Shown in pieces: positions 30,967-40,319 of a stretch of 64,000 bases of DNA. Both the position numbers and the translations under genes were made by a program. The notes under the pieces are model-generated. The model was not told the origin of the DNA. It ran no database searches and was given only the letters and a program-made list of their open reading frames with translations. Source of the DNA: Saprospiraceae bacterium (GTDB lineage Bacteria > Bacteroidota > Bacteroidia > Chitinophagales > Saprospiraceae). Position 1 is the stretch's first letter. Each line of letters opens with the position of its first letter. Location of the stretch: positions 24,323-88,322 of the forward strand of contig JADJVN010000019.1 of NCBI GenBank assembly GCA_016710585.1, read 5' to 3'.

Positions 30967-33900
30967 TTAATTATTTATTGGAGCTGTTTGAAATTTCTTC
31001 AATTTTGCTTCTAGGTCAGAAGCAAACTGACTGTCACCAGTTTCCTTTGCTGCTTGCAAAATTTCTGGAATAGAAGATGCAGCAAATGCTTTATCTTGTT
31101 GGAACCCTGCTTGAATTTCACTTGAACTCAAGGTCTCATAAAATTCTAACATATCCAAGGTTTCATCACCCAGAATCTTAATATGTTTCTTTGCCTCATC
31201 ATACTTTTTCGACATCAAAAGTGCTTGAATAAAAGGCATGGCACGTCCATCATATTGAAAATTCATATTCGGAAATGATTCAAAATATTTCATTGCTACT
31301 GCACTAGCTCTTTCAGTATCTCCTTTTGCCAATAAACCATTGGTCAATCTCATCATGATCATTCTAAAAGCCTGAACACTTGGACCATAAGATTTATCAA
31401 CGAAAAGTTGTTGCTTGTCAAAATTTCCCCACTTATATTTATTCATGACGACATCATAAGTATAGTCGTAGTCCATTTTACCAGCACCATAGATATACAT
31501 ATTTCTTTCACTTTGAGATTTGAAAGGAACGATGCGAAGAGCCATTCCATCCATCTCAGTATAATCATCCAATCCCATCAACTTTTCTCCATGACATGTC
31601 ACTGAAAAATAAATAGGTCTATCTTGAATATTTGAAGTGATAATGTCAATCACCGCCAACTCATCTTTAGTTAAATATGTCTTTCCAGCAAGATTAAATG
31701 GAATTTTGGTGAGTACAGAAGAATCTCCCGGAGTAAACATTCCAGTTTTTAAAGCAGCCTCTGGCGACACTTCAAGAGTTACATTTCTACTAGGCATAAA
31801 TGTTTCTATTTCTCTACCACTTCCAGATGATAATGGATGATCTTCACCAATAAATTTGAGCCATGATTGAGCAGACATTTCTCTATCGGTGTTTAACTTG
31901 CCTTCAGGATCTTCTGGATTAAAATAAAATACTTGATTGCGCAGCTGTCCACGATATTTATCCTGAGGTATACTCATTTTTACTGGAGCTGATTCATTGA
32001 TTTTTCTTCTTTGAGCTGCGATATACCAATCTACTGCAATCAAGGATAAATTAATTACCCTAACGTCTCTTCTTATGCCTTCTACTTCCTGTGCATACCA
32101 TACAGGATAGGTATCGTTATCACCATAAGTAAAGATAATAGCATTAGGCTTGCAAGATTCCAAAATATTAGAAGCATAATCTCGAGCAGCTGTAATACCT
32201 TGTCTGCCGAGATCATCATAATTCTGAACACACATGATCACGGGAGCAGCGAGACCTAGACAGGATGAAATAGCAGCTGGAGCTATACCTTTCATATTTA
32301 CCTTGTCTCTCAATAATTCAAAAATGAACATTGCTCCCATACCTATCCAAATACAAAATATCATAAATGAGCCGACCAACACATAGTCTCGTTCTCTCGG
32401 TTCATTTGGTGGAGAATTACTAAAAAAACATAATGCAAGACCTGCTAGGAGCCACATTGAGAATAAGGTCCAGAAATCTTTTTTATTATGTCTAAAATGA
32501 AAAAACACACCACACAATCCAAGAATCAATGGGATAAAATAGTAACTGTTACTTGATTTATCTTCTTTTATGACTCTAGGCAAACGATCTTGATTATATA
32601 ACTTAGCACTATCAAATGCTTTTATACCGCTTTTCCAGTTGCCATCTCTTTTATTCCATGCAAAAGTGCCCTGTTCGAAATTTTGCCTACCCACATAATT
32701 CCACATAAAATATCTCCAATACATCCAACCAAACTGATAGTTCCATAAGAAGCTGAGATTAAATGCCATTGTAGGTGGACCATCTTTCTTGAATCCCAAA
32801 TAATCCATCCACATTCTATACAACTGAGGTCTTCCTTGATCAGAATGACCTATCCTTGGTAAAAGGATTTCATCAGTTTTCTTGAAGACATAATCAAACT
32901 TTTTATCTACAACTTTATACTCGTTTCCTACTCTACCGTATCTATCAGTAGATTTTGTATTGATAGGTCTTGCATCAAAATGTGGTCCTTTGATCAATGA
33001 ACGATCACCATATTGCTCACGATTGAGATACGGAAGTAAGCGCATCACATCATTAGGTTCATTCATATTGATTGGAGGATTAGCCAAAGCTCTAATAATA
33101 ACCACGCCAACGATAGAATAAGATATAGCAATAAAAGTTAGAGTTAAAACTACCTTATGAAGCAGGTCATTACCTTTTTTCTTTGCATACTGCATTCCAA
33201 AATACGATATCGCTCCTAAAGTGACCAAGGTTGGAACAATCCCCGAGTGAAATGGTAGACCAAATGAATTCACTAATAATTTTTCATAGAAAGCCCATAA
33301 ACTGGGAATTCCTGAAATTATAATTGATTGGAATAAAGTAGTACCTATAATACCAATACCACAAGCTATTAGCATTCCAAACCAAGTTGGGTTCTTCCAT
33401 TTTTTATTATAAATCATGATCGATATAACAGAGAATACTAGCAAACTTAATAGATGCACACCAATAGATAGACCTACTGCATAAAACGCAAAAATCATCC
33501 ATTTGTCATTTTTCGGATCTTCAGGTAAATAATACCATTTAGTTGCAGCCCATAAAGTCATTGCAGTAAACATTGTAGACATGGCATAAACCTCTCCTTC
33601 TACTGCGGAGAACCATATTGAGGTTGAAAATGCAGTAGCCAATCCAGCGATCAAACCAGCACCATTAATAGCGATATCTCTATTTTCATCAACTTCAATG
33701 CTATTTTTATCATAAGCTAATCTTCCGAACATAATCGTGGTCCAACATACAAACATCGCTGCAAAAGCTGTACAAATCCCTGACATCAAATTCACTGCAA
33801 AAGCGATATCTGATTGGTTATTAGACAAAAGATCAGCTACCCAAGTAAATAACCTTCCAATAAGCAGGAAAAACGGGGCTCCAGGTGGATGCACAATCTG

Positions 33901-34038
33901 CAATTTGTAGGCACCTAATACGAATTCGCCACAGTCCCAAAGGCTTCCAGTTCTTTCTACCGTGAGAAAATAAATTATGGTCGCTATTGCAAAAACAATC
34001 CAACCTGTAATATTAGCTCTTTTTGATAATGGATTCAT
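30967..34038 (-). CDS. DUF2723 membrane protein, predicted protein O-mannosyltransferase-like
   Basis: 1,023 residues. The first ~560 form a polytopic membrane region of about 12 segments. The N-terminal loop LWDCGEFVLGAYKLQIVHPPGAPFF (residues about 33-57, acidic pair and HPPGAP motif) is the hallmark of DUF2723, the domain also found in human TMEM260, which is reported to act as a protein O-mannosyltransferase. The last ~450 residues are soluble and periplasmic-looking, with TPR-like helices at the end. An O-glycosylation role at the envelope is therefore an inference. It precedes rpiB with a 2-nt gap. Confidence 0.85.
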   Translation of the reverse strand: MNPLSKRANITGWIVFAIATIIYFLTVERTGSLWDCGEFVLGAYKLQIVHPPGAPFFLLIGRLFTWVADLLSNNQSDIAFAVNLMSGICTAFAAMFVCWTTIMFGRLAYDKNSIEVDENRDIAINGAGLIAGLATAFSTSIWFSAVEGEVYAMSTMFTAMTLWAATKWYYLPEDPKNDKWMIFAFYAVGLSIGVHLLSLLVFSVISIMIYNKKWKNPTWFGMLIACGIGIIGTTLFQSIIISGIPSLWAFYEKLLVNSFGLPFHSGIVPTLVTLGAISYFGMQYAKKKGNDLLHKVVLTLTFIAISYSIVGVVIIRALANPPINMNEPNDVMRLLPYLNREQYGDRSLIKGPHFDARPINTKSTDRYGRVGNEYKVVDKKFDYVFKKTDEILLPRIGHSDQGRPQLYRMWMDYLGFKKDGPPTMAFNLSFLWNYQFGWMYWRYFMWNYVGRQNFEQGTFAWNKRDGNWKSGIKAFDSAKLYNQDRLPRVIKEDKSSNSYYFIPLILGLCGVFFHFRHNKKDFWTLFSMWLLAGLALCFFSNSPPNEPRERDYVLVGSFMIFCIWIGMGAMFIFELLRDKVNMKGIAPAAISSCLGLAAPVIMCVQNYDDLGRQGITAARDYASNILESCKPNAIIFTYGDNDTYPVWYAQEVEGIRRDVRVINLSLIAVDWYIAAQRRKINESAPVKMSIPQDKYRGQLRNQVFYFNPEDPEGKLNTDREMSAQSWLKFIGEDHPLSSGSGREIETFMPSRNVTLEVSPEAALKTGMFTPGDSSVLTKIPFNLAGKTYLTKDELAVIDIITSNIQDRPIYFSVTCHGEKLMGLDDYTEMDGMALRIVPFKSQSERNMYIYGAGKMDYDYTYDVVMNKYKWGNFDKQQLFVDKSYGPSVQAFRMIMMRLTNGLLAKGDTERASAVAMKYFESFPNMNFQYDGRAMPFIQALLMSKKYDEAKKHIKILGDETLDMLEFYETLSSSEIQAGFQQDKAFAASSIPEILQAAKETGDSQFASDLEAKLKKFQTAPINN

Positions 34039-34291
34039 TTGATAATCAGAGTCTTATAAATTTAAAAATATTATATTATAAAAATTTCTGTAAAAGTACT
34101 AAAAACCCTCGAATACACAGCATAACAGGACATAAAGCTTTAACAGAATTTTAAGGACTCTATTTAACGCAAAGAACAGCTGCTTATTTTATCAGCATTT
34201 TTAAATTGCAAAAAAAGCCATTTATAGAATTTTCTGAAGTGATCTTAGGTTTCTACACAAAGATCCAAAGTACAGTAATGACAATGTATCG

Positions 34292-34299
34292 TATCTTTG
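34292..34299 (+). promoter_or_regulatory. -7 box TATCTTTG for the DUF4834-like/pseudouridine synthase pair
   Basis: Exact TAnnTTTG match 17 nt before the ATG at 34316; transcription would start about 10 nt before the start codon. Confidence 0.55.
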
Positions 34300-34315
34300 C
34301 AAAAACTTATTCAGA

Positions 34316-34447
34316 ATGATTCGTTTACTTATACTGGGTCTAGCGTTATATGGGGCTTACCAACTGTTTTTTAAACCTAAAAAGATAGAGATTCAAAATG
34401 ATAAAAAGGAAAATAAAAATTTCACTGATTACGAAGAAGTAGAATAA
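34316..34447 (+). CDS. Small DUF4834-like membrane protein, 43 aa
   Basis: A short gene too small for usual ORF cutoffs. It encodes a single N-terminal membrane helix (MIRLLILGLALYGAYQLFF) followed by a Lys-rich, polar tail ending DYEEVE. It resembles the small DUF4834 proteins of Bacteroidota, which are also one helix plus a charged tail. Its stop overlaps the next start (TAATG), and the promoter box sits directly upstream, so coding is well supported. Function unknown. Confidence 0.7.
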   Translation: MIRLLILGLALYGAYQLFFKPKKIEIQNDKKENKNFTDYEEVE

Positions 34448-35103
34448 TGGAAAATATAGCCTCGATAATATTGTATAAAGATCACCATTATATTGTGGTC
34501 AATAAACCTGCTGGGGTTCCAGTCCAGAAAGATAAAACTGGAGATACCTCTTTGCATGAAATGATCATGGCCTACGCTAAACAAGAACTTTATCTTTGTA
34601 ATAGAATTGACAGGCCAGTTTCTGGAATAGTGATTCTTGCAAAAACACAGAAAGCAGCAGCTGATTTTCAAAAACAATTTGGGACAAGTTTTATCAAAAA
34701 ATACCTTGCTATAGTTCCGAAAATTGAAATCCCACAAGAAGCTGAATTAAAACATTTTATTGGCAAATCATCCAAATCAAATAAAGCAATAATTGAAGAT
34801 GCACCATTTAAAAATGCTGAAGCCGTATCCTTAAATTATAAAATATTGAAATCCGCGGATCAATATCAACTGATTGAAATTAATACTGAAAGTGGAAAAT
34901 TTCATCAAATTAGAGCACAACTTGCAAAGGCAGGAATGCCCGTTCGTGGTGATGTCAAATATGGTGCTAGAAGATCAAATAAAGATAGGTCTGTAGGTTT
35001 ACATGCCTATTCCATTTCATTCATCCATCCTTCAAAAAATAAAGTTTTAGAATTTCAAACTGAATGGCCAGAACATGATATTTGGCCAGTATTTAAACCA
35101 TAA
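34447..35103 (+). CDS. RluA family pseudouridine synthase
   Basis: Isomerises uridine to pseudouridine in rRNA or tRNA. The N-terminal YIVVNKPAGVPVQKDK and the catalytic Asp in NRIDRPVSGIVILAK (about residues 57-71) define the RluA/RluD group; ESGKFHQIRAQLAKAGMPV carries the later conserved Arg-containing strand. No S4 domain is present. At 218 residues it is a compact member, and the RNA target cannot be inferred. It starts inside the stop of the small membrane protein gene (TAATG), which suggests translational coupling. Confidence 0.93.
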   Translation: MENIASIILYKDHHYIVVNKPAGVPVQKDKTGDTSLHEMIMAYAKQELYLCNRIDRPVSGIVILAKTQKAAADFQKQFGTSFIKKYLAIVPKIEIPQEAELKHFIGKSSKSNKAIIEDAPFKNAEAVSLNYKILKSADQYQLIEINTESGKFHQIRAQLAKAGMPVRGDVKYGARRSNKDRSVGLHAYSISFIHPSKNKVLEFQTEWPEHDIWPVFKP

Positions 35104-35147
35104 ATTGAGTAACAAAGCTTTTCTATCATCTCTAGTGAAAAATAATT

Positions 35148-35188
35148 TAAGCTGATTAAAACAATCTCTTTTTGTTATAATCAGCTTA
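35148..35188. terminator. Hairpin between convergent pseudouridine synthase and rhlE genes
   Basis: Perfect 11-bp stem, TAAGCTGATTA with TAATCAGCTTA, with further AACAA/TTGTT pairing inside. It lies between two convergent genes and probably terminates both; the T tract is weak. Confidence 0.65.
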
Positions 35189-35204
35189 GATTCAAAATGC
35201 AAAT

Positions 35205-36350
35205 TTATGCATAAGGATGCTTACTAATAATCTCCATTTTATTACCAGTAAGTTTTTGTATATCTCTTAAATATTGAGTCTCTTCAGTGCTGCAAAAAGA
35301 AATGGCTTCACCCAGTTCACCTGCTCTACCTGTCCGTCCTATTCTATGTACATAAGTCTCCGCAACTTCAGGAAGATCATAATTTATAACATGTGCTAGT
35401 TTGGTAATATCAATTCCTCTTGAAGCAATATCTGTAGCGACCAATACACCAATTTTTTTGTCTTTAAATCCCTGAAGCGCTCTCTCTCGCTGACCTTGAG
35501 ATTTATTTCCATGTATTGCCTCTGCTTTGATTCGAATTGAATTCAATTGTTTTGCAACTCTATCTGCGCCCCTTTTTGTCCTTGTAAATACAAGTACATG
35601 AGGGACATGTCCTGATTTTAAAATATGCGAAAGTAATGCAGTTTTATTAGGTCTTTGGACATAATATAATTTCTGACTAACTGCTCTTGGTGCAGATGAG
35701 ATCGCATCGACTGAAACGTGTATAGGATTCTTAAGTATAGAAGATGCTAATTTTTTAATATTATCAGGAGCAGTAGCTGTAAAAAATAAAGTTTGTTTTT
35801 TTGCAGGTAGCTTGGATAATATTTTTTTTACATCATGTATAAATCCCATATCCAACATATGGTCAGCTTCATCGAGAACAAGGTATTCAACTGATGATAA
35901 ATCTGCATGAGCCTGATTCATCAAATCTAACAATCGGCCTGGCGTAGCAATAACGACATCAATGCCTTTATTCAATGCTGCTACTTGTTTTGTCTGAGAC
36001 ACACCACCAAAAATCACAGTATGTCTTACAGGCAAATTTTTGCCATAAGCCCGAAATTTATCATTGATTTGAGAAGCTAATTCCCTTGTTGGAGCAAGCA
36101 CTAGGGCTTTTATTTTTCGAAAACCGTCAGTATCTTGATGTTGATTGTTACGCTTATCGACAAGCATCTGTAAAATAGGAAGCGCAAAAGCAGCTGTCTT
36201 TCCTGTGCCTGTCTGCGCACAACCAAATATATCTTTTCCCTGTAAAATAATAGGAATGCATTTTAATTGGATTGGTGATGGTATAGTGTAATTTGATTTC
36301 TCTAATGCTAATAGCAAAGGATCTATTAATTCTAATTCTTTAAAAGTCAT
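35205..36350 (-). CDS. rhlE: DEAD-box ATP-dependent RNA helicase, RhlE type
   Basis: RNA helicase of 381 residues holding only the core. Q motif YTIPSPIQLKCIP (about 21-33), motif I AQTGTGKTAAFALP, Ia PTRELA, II DEADHMLDMGF, III FTAT, V ATDIASRGIDI and VI HRIGRTGRAGE are all present. There is no Arg/Gly or Lys-rich tail beyond about residue 370, unlike many RhlE proteins. A TATATTTG box lies 90 nt upstream, so the leader is about 80 nt, compatible with cold or RNA-based control (inference). Confidence 0.95.
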   Translation of the reverse strand: MTFKELELIDPLLLALEKSNYTIPSPIQLKCIPIILQGKDIFGCAQTGTGKTAAFALPILQMLVDKRNNQHQDTDGFRKIKALVLAPTRELASQINDKFRAYGKNLPVRHTVIFGGVSQTKQVAALNKGIDVVIATPGRLLDLMNQAHADLSSVEYLVLDEADHMLDMGFIHDVKKILSKLPAKKQTLFFTATAPDNIKKLASSILKNPIHVSVDAISSAPRAVSQKLYYVQRPNKTALLSHILKSGHVPHVLVFTRTKRGADRVAKQLNSIRIKAEAIHGNKSQGQRERALQGFKDKKIGVLVATDIASRGIDITKLAHVINYDLPEVAETYVHRIGRTGRAGELGEAISFCSTEETQYLRDIQKLTGNKMEIISKHPYA

Positions 36351-36808
36351 GTTTTTTTTGAATAAATGAAATTGATTTTATCTAAAATCAAAATAAAAGT
36401 ATTGTTTATTGTGGGAAGTATTATCATTTTATAAGAATGCAAATATAATGCTATCCATATATAATTCTGCCATTTAAATGTTAATAATAAAAATATAGCT
36501 GATTAAGCCAATGAAAAATCCTAGATTAATGCCATTTAAAGAATTTATCCAATGATGAATCTATAAAAGAATCAAGAATTCAATATCAATTCTGTTACAA
36601 GATGTTCATCCAAAATTATAAATTTCCATTGAAAAACTTGAAAACAAGCAATAAAAAAAATCTTAATATGAGAATTAACACACACATGTTAAATACTGAT
36701 TCACAATACTTTATATAATTTATTTTAATTTATTTGTCATTCCTTATATAAATACGTAAAATTGGGATAATTTTTGCTCAACAGCTAATCGTAAAAACAG
36801 AAAACAAA
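36351..36808. other. 458-bp intergenic region between divergent genes
   Basis: No supportable gene. It holds the rhlE promoter box TATATTTG on the minus strand (36440-36447). For the rightward gene a TAAT followed by TTTTTG at about 36768-36776 is close to a -7 box but one base too long. It is otherwise AT-rich and featureless. Confidence 0.5.
36440..36447 (-). promoter_or_regulatory. -7 box TATATTTG for rhlE
   Basis: Exact TAnnTTTG match on the minus strand, about 90 nt upstream of the rhlE start. Confidence 0.5.
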
Positions 36809-37927
36809 TTGCATACAAAGCCAGATATCATTTATCTATTACTTTGGCATTTGAACCAATATAAATGGTTTGAATTACCTGGAGTGGGATATTTTACTGG
36901 TTCAGATGAAAAAGCATTTGTTGATCATATTGGAGGGAGAATCTACCCTAGCAAATTAACAGTAAGTTTTAATGAAAATTCTTATGAAAGAGTTGATGAA
37001 TTAATACAAAATCTTGTTATAGAAACAGGATATGATGCTTCTGAACTAGAATCTGAGCTCACAGATTTAATTTTTTATCTAAAGCAAAGTCTGAAAGATC
37101 AAGGAGATGTCGACTTTGACCCTTTTGGAAAGTTAATAAAACAATTTAATGGCATTCAGTTTCAAGCAAATTCTACCAACTTAAATTCAGAGTTTTTTGG
37201 AATGACTGGATTACCTCTAAAGGCAATTAATCAAGAGGCGTATAAAATCCAACATCCTGTTTATCCTCCAATAAAACCAATTGTTAAAAATGGTTTGAGT
37301 GAACATCGAAATTTACTTTGGTTATTAGGATTATTGTGGTTAATATTTTTAGGATTGTTATTCTGGCCATCGCTGAAATCTTGCAATAAAAGCAATAAAT
37401 ACAATAAACCTAATGATACCCAAAGCAGGCTTCAAGATTCTATTAATCAAGTTCATAAGAAAAGAGAAGATAGTATATTGATTGCGCATAATCAAAACAG
37501 CTTATCACATCAAAAGGAAGATTCTTTAAAAAATGTAAACATTCGATCAAAACAGATTAAAGATTCAATAGAAAGCGTGCAAGCTGAATTAATGCAAAAT
37601 GCGAAAAATGATTCGATTGCTGCTGCAAAAGAAATCAATACTAAACTAAATAACGAAGAAGTCATTAAAGAAAATAATCTTGAATCGTTAAACAAGCGCA
37701 TCAAGAATAAAAAATGCATCATCATTATTGGTTCCTTCAAAAATGAAAAATATGCGAATCGCATTGCTAAAAAAGTACAAAAAGATGGGTACATGGTCTA
37801 TAGAGGAAAGCATGGAGAATATAACCGTGTCGGAATCCAGTTTGAATGTATGACCAAAGATTTGCGAATAGTGTTAGCAGAACTTAAATCCAAATATCAT
37901 CCCCAATCATGGGTATTAAAATATTAA
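36809..37927 (+). CDS. HU-CCDC81 and SPOR domain protein (TTG start)
   Basis: 372 residues. The N-terminal 130 residues contain two divergent HU-like domains of the prokaryotic CCDC81 kind (LLWHLNQYKWFELPGVGYFTG, then IYPSKLTVSFNEN). A single transmembrane helix follows at about 169-187 (LLWLLGLLWLIFLGLLFWP), then a charged coiled-coil region (about 210-300). The C-terminal SPOR domain (KCIIIIGSFKNEKYANRIAKKVQK onward) should bind denuded peptidoglycan. Such proteins may link the cytoplasmic side, possibly DNA, to the cell wall at division sites (inference). No ATG is near the start; TTG at 36809 is chosen, and the frame is open upstream to 36752. It is 1 nt from kdsA. Confidence 0.85.
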   Translation: MHTKPDIIYLLLWHLNQYKWFELPGVGYFTGSDEKAFVDHIGGRIYPSKLTVSFNENSYERVDELIQNLVIETGYDASELESELTDLIFYLKQSLKDQGDVDFDPFGKLIKQFNGIQFQANSTNLNSEFFGMTGLPLKAINQEAYKIQHPVYPPIKPIVKNGLSEHRNLLWLLGLLWLIFLGLLFWPSLKSCNKSNKYNKPNDTQSRLQDSINQVHKKREDSILIAHNQNSLSHQKEDSLKNVNIRSKQIKDSIESVQAELMQNAKNDSIAAAKEINTKLNNEEVIKENNLESLNKRIKNKKCIIIIGSFKNEKYANRIAKKVQKDGYMVYRGKHGEYNRVGIQFECMTKDLRIVLAELKSKYHPQSWVLKY

Positions 37928-37928
37928 T

Positions 37929-38744
37929 ATGAAATTCCAACAACTTAAAAATATTCATCATCAGGATTCAAAACAGTTTTTTCTCATTTCAGGACCATGT
38001 GTTGTAGAGAGTGAACAAATGTGCATGGATATTGCTGGAAAAGTTTTAGAGATATGCGATGAATATAAAATTCCATATATTTTTAAAGCTTCGTATAGAA
38101 AAGCAAACAGAACAAGAGTCGATTCATACACTGGAATTGGAGATCAATTAGGACTAGACATTTTAAAAAAAATTTCAACTCATTATAATATTCCAGTCAC
38201 CACAGATATCCATACAGAAGAAGAGGCGCTACTTGCTGCACAATTTGTAGATATCCTTCAGATTCCTGCTTTTCTATGTCGGCAAACTACATTGCTTGTC
38301 GCAGCTGCTTCAACACAAAAAGTAGTTAATGTAAAAAAAGGTCAATTTGCCAGTCCAGAAGCCATGAAACATGCGGTAGATAAAATACAATCTACGGGTA
38401 ATGATCATACTTGGCTGACTGACCGAGGGACTTGTTTTGGATATCAAGATCTAATTGTCGACTATCGCGCCATTCCAGCTATGCAAGCCTTTCATGTCCC
38501 TGTTATTATGGATTGTACGCATTCATTGCAACAGCCCAATCAGAGCTCTGGCGTCACAGGTGGACGTCCAGATTTGATCCCAACTATAGCTAGTGCCGCA
38601 ATCGCTGTAGGTGCTGATGGCTTATTTATCGAAACACATCCTGATCCCAAGAATGCAAAGTCTGATGGAGCAAATATGTTGCCCTTAGACAAATTGAAAA
38701 GTTTAATCGAGCGATTAGTTAAAATTCGTGAAGCAATTATTTAA
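37929..38744 (+). CDS. kdsA: 3-deoxy-8-phosphooctulonate synthase
   Basis: Condenses arabinose-5-phosphate and phosphoenolpyruvate to Kdo-8-phosphate, the first committed step of the lipopolysaccharide inner-core sugar Kdo. Conserved pieces: FFLISGPCVVES at the N-terminus, FKASYRKANRTRVDSYTG (about 53-70), the DIHTEEEA stretch, LTDRGTCFGYQDLIVDYRA (about 159-177) and the final HPDPKNAKSDGANM. Length 271 is typical. It sits between the HU/SPOR gene and an FAD oxidoreductase with gaps of 1 and about 5 nt. Confidence 0.97.
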   Translation: MKFQQLKNIHHQDSKQFFLISGPCVVESEQMCMDIAGKVLEICDEYKIPYIFKASYRKANRTRVDSYTGIGDQLGLDILKKISTHYNIPVTTDIHTEEEALLAAQFVDILQIPAFLCRQTTLLVAAASTQKVVNVKKGQFASPEAMKHAVDKIQSTGNDHTWLTDRGTCFGYQDLIVDYRAIPAMQAFHVPVIMDCTHSLQQPNQSSGVTGGRPDLIPTIASAAIAVGADGLFIETHPDPKNAKSDGANMLPLDKLKSLIERLVKIREAII

Positions 38745-38749
38745 AATTG

Positions 38750-40300
38750 ATGGAAGTTGATTATCGCCTCTTACCCTCAGAAATATATGATCTCGATGCA
38801 CATCGAAAACAAATCATAAGGCAACATCCAGAACTTCCTTTAGACTTTAAGTTTGAACTAATTCGAAGAAATATTGATGCAAGATTCACTCCTGTCATTT
38901 ATGTACTTCGATCCAAAATAATTAATAATGAGTCGGAGAAAAGCATTGAATCCGCGCATACATTCAAATATCCTACTGTTGAAAATAAAACAGAAGTTCA
39001 TATCATAGGTGCTGGTCCATGCGGCTATTTCGCTGCATTAGAATGCATACGTAAAGGCCTTAAACCGATCGTTATAGATAGAGGAAAGGATGTACAGTCT
39101 AGACGTAAAGACCTTCGCGATATTCAACAGTTCGGCATCGTTAATCCTGATTCAAACTACTGCTTTGGAGAAGGTGGCGCGGGAACCTATTCAGATGGAA
39201 AACTTTACACTAGATCTGACAAGCGAGGGAATATACGTGACGTACTTCAAATCTTAGTTGATCATGGCGCAAATAAAGACATATTAATTGATGTCCATCC
39301 ACACATTGGGAGTAACAAATTACCGCAGATCATTCAAAATATAAGACAAAGCATTTTAAACCATGGCGGAGAAGTTCATTTCAATTGTCATGTGAAAGAT
39401 TTTATTATTTTAAAAAATAAAATTGTAGAAATACTTTGTGAAAATAAAAATTTCACTTGCACGAATGTTATTTTGGCCACTGGACATTCCGCTAGAGATA
39501 TCTACAGATTATTAGACAATAAGAAAATCGCAATTCAAGCAAAAGCTTTTGCCTTGGGATTCAGGATAGAGCATCCTCAAAAGGATATAGACAGCATGCA
39601 AGATCGACAAAAAAATAGAGAAGAAAATCTTCCAGCGGCATCTTATTCTATCAGTTGCCAAATCGAAGATAAAGGGGTATTTTCATTTTGCATGTGTCCG
39701 GGTGGGTTAATTGTACCTGCAGCGACAAGTCCAGGAGAAATCGTAGTCAATGGGATGTCACTATCCAGAAGAGATTCGCCATACGCCAATAGTGGCTTCG
39801 TCACTCAAGTAGATGAAGAAGACTTTATTAAATTTTCGGACAGAAATGAATTAAGAGCATTGGCATTCCAATCTAGTATCGAACAAAAAGTTTTTGCATT
39901 AGGAGATGGAAGCCAAAAAGCAGCAGCACAAAAAACAATAGATTATATCAATAAAAAAATCAGTGGATCATTACCATCAAGCTCCTATATCCCAGGAACA
40001 ATAAGTGCTCCAGTGCATGAAATATTTCCAGAAAAAATCAATCATCGATTGACTGAGGCTTTAAAATATTTTGGCAAAAGAATGAAAACTTACCTAAGTG
40101 AAGAATCTATCATTGTAGCAACCGAATCGCGAACCAGTGCACCAGTTAAAATTCCGAGAGATAAAATAAGTTGTGCCCATCCAGAAATACTAAATTTGTA
40201 CCCGAGTGGTGAAGGGGCTGGATATGCAGGAGGAATCCTTTCTGCTGCAATGGATGGACAAAGAGTCGTAGATGCCATCTCCAAACAAATCAATTCTTAA
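38750..40300 (+). CDS. FAD-dependent oxidoreductase (uncharacterised dehydrogenase family)
   Basis: About 516 residues. The Rossmann FAD motif is VHIIGAGPCGYFAALECIRKG (about 84-104), ending with the acidic VIDRGKD. A second conserved block, CFGEGGAGTYSDGKLYTRSDKRG (about 142-164), is typical of the COG2509-type 'uncharacterised FAD-dependent dehydrogenase' group. The C-terminal ATESRTSAPVKIPRD and YPSGEGAGYAGGILSAAMDG complete the FAD site. The N-terminal 70 residues form a small extra domain usual in this group. Substrate unknown. The start is ATG 38750; a TTG lies directly before it. Cotranscription with kdsA and the next gene is likely. Confidence 0.88.
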   Translation: MEVDYRLLPSEIYDLDAHRKQIIRQHPELPLDFKFELIRRNIDARFTPVIYVLRSKIINNESEKSIESAHTFKYPTVENKTEVHIIGAGPCGYFAALECIRKGLKPIVIDRGKDVQSRRKDLRDIQQFGIVNPDSNYCFGEGGAGTYSDGKLYTRSDKRGNIRDVLQILVDHGANKDILIDVHPHIGSNKLPQIIQNIRQSILNHGGEVHFNCHVKDFIILKNKIVEILCENKNFTCTNVILATGHSARDIYRLLDNKKIAIQAKAFALGFRIEHPQKDIDSMQDRQKNREENLPAASYSISCQIEDKGVFSFCMCPGGLIVPAATSPGEIVVNGMSLSRRDSPYANSGFVTQVDEEDFIKFSDRNELRALAFQSSIEQKVFALGDGSQKAAAQKTIDYINKKISGSLPSSSYIPGTISAPVHEIFPEKINHRLTEALKYFGKRMKTYLSEESIIVATESRTSAPVKIPRDKISCAHPEILNLYPSGEGAGYAGGILSAAMDGQRVVDAISKQINS

Positions 40301-40319
40301 ACTGAATTAAAATATATCA

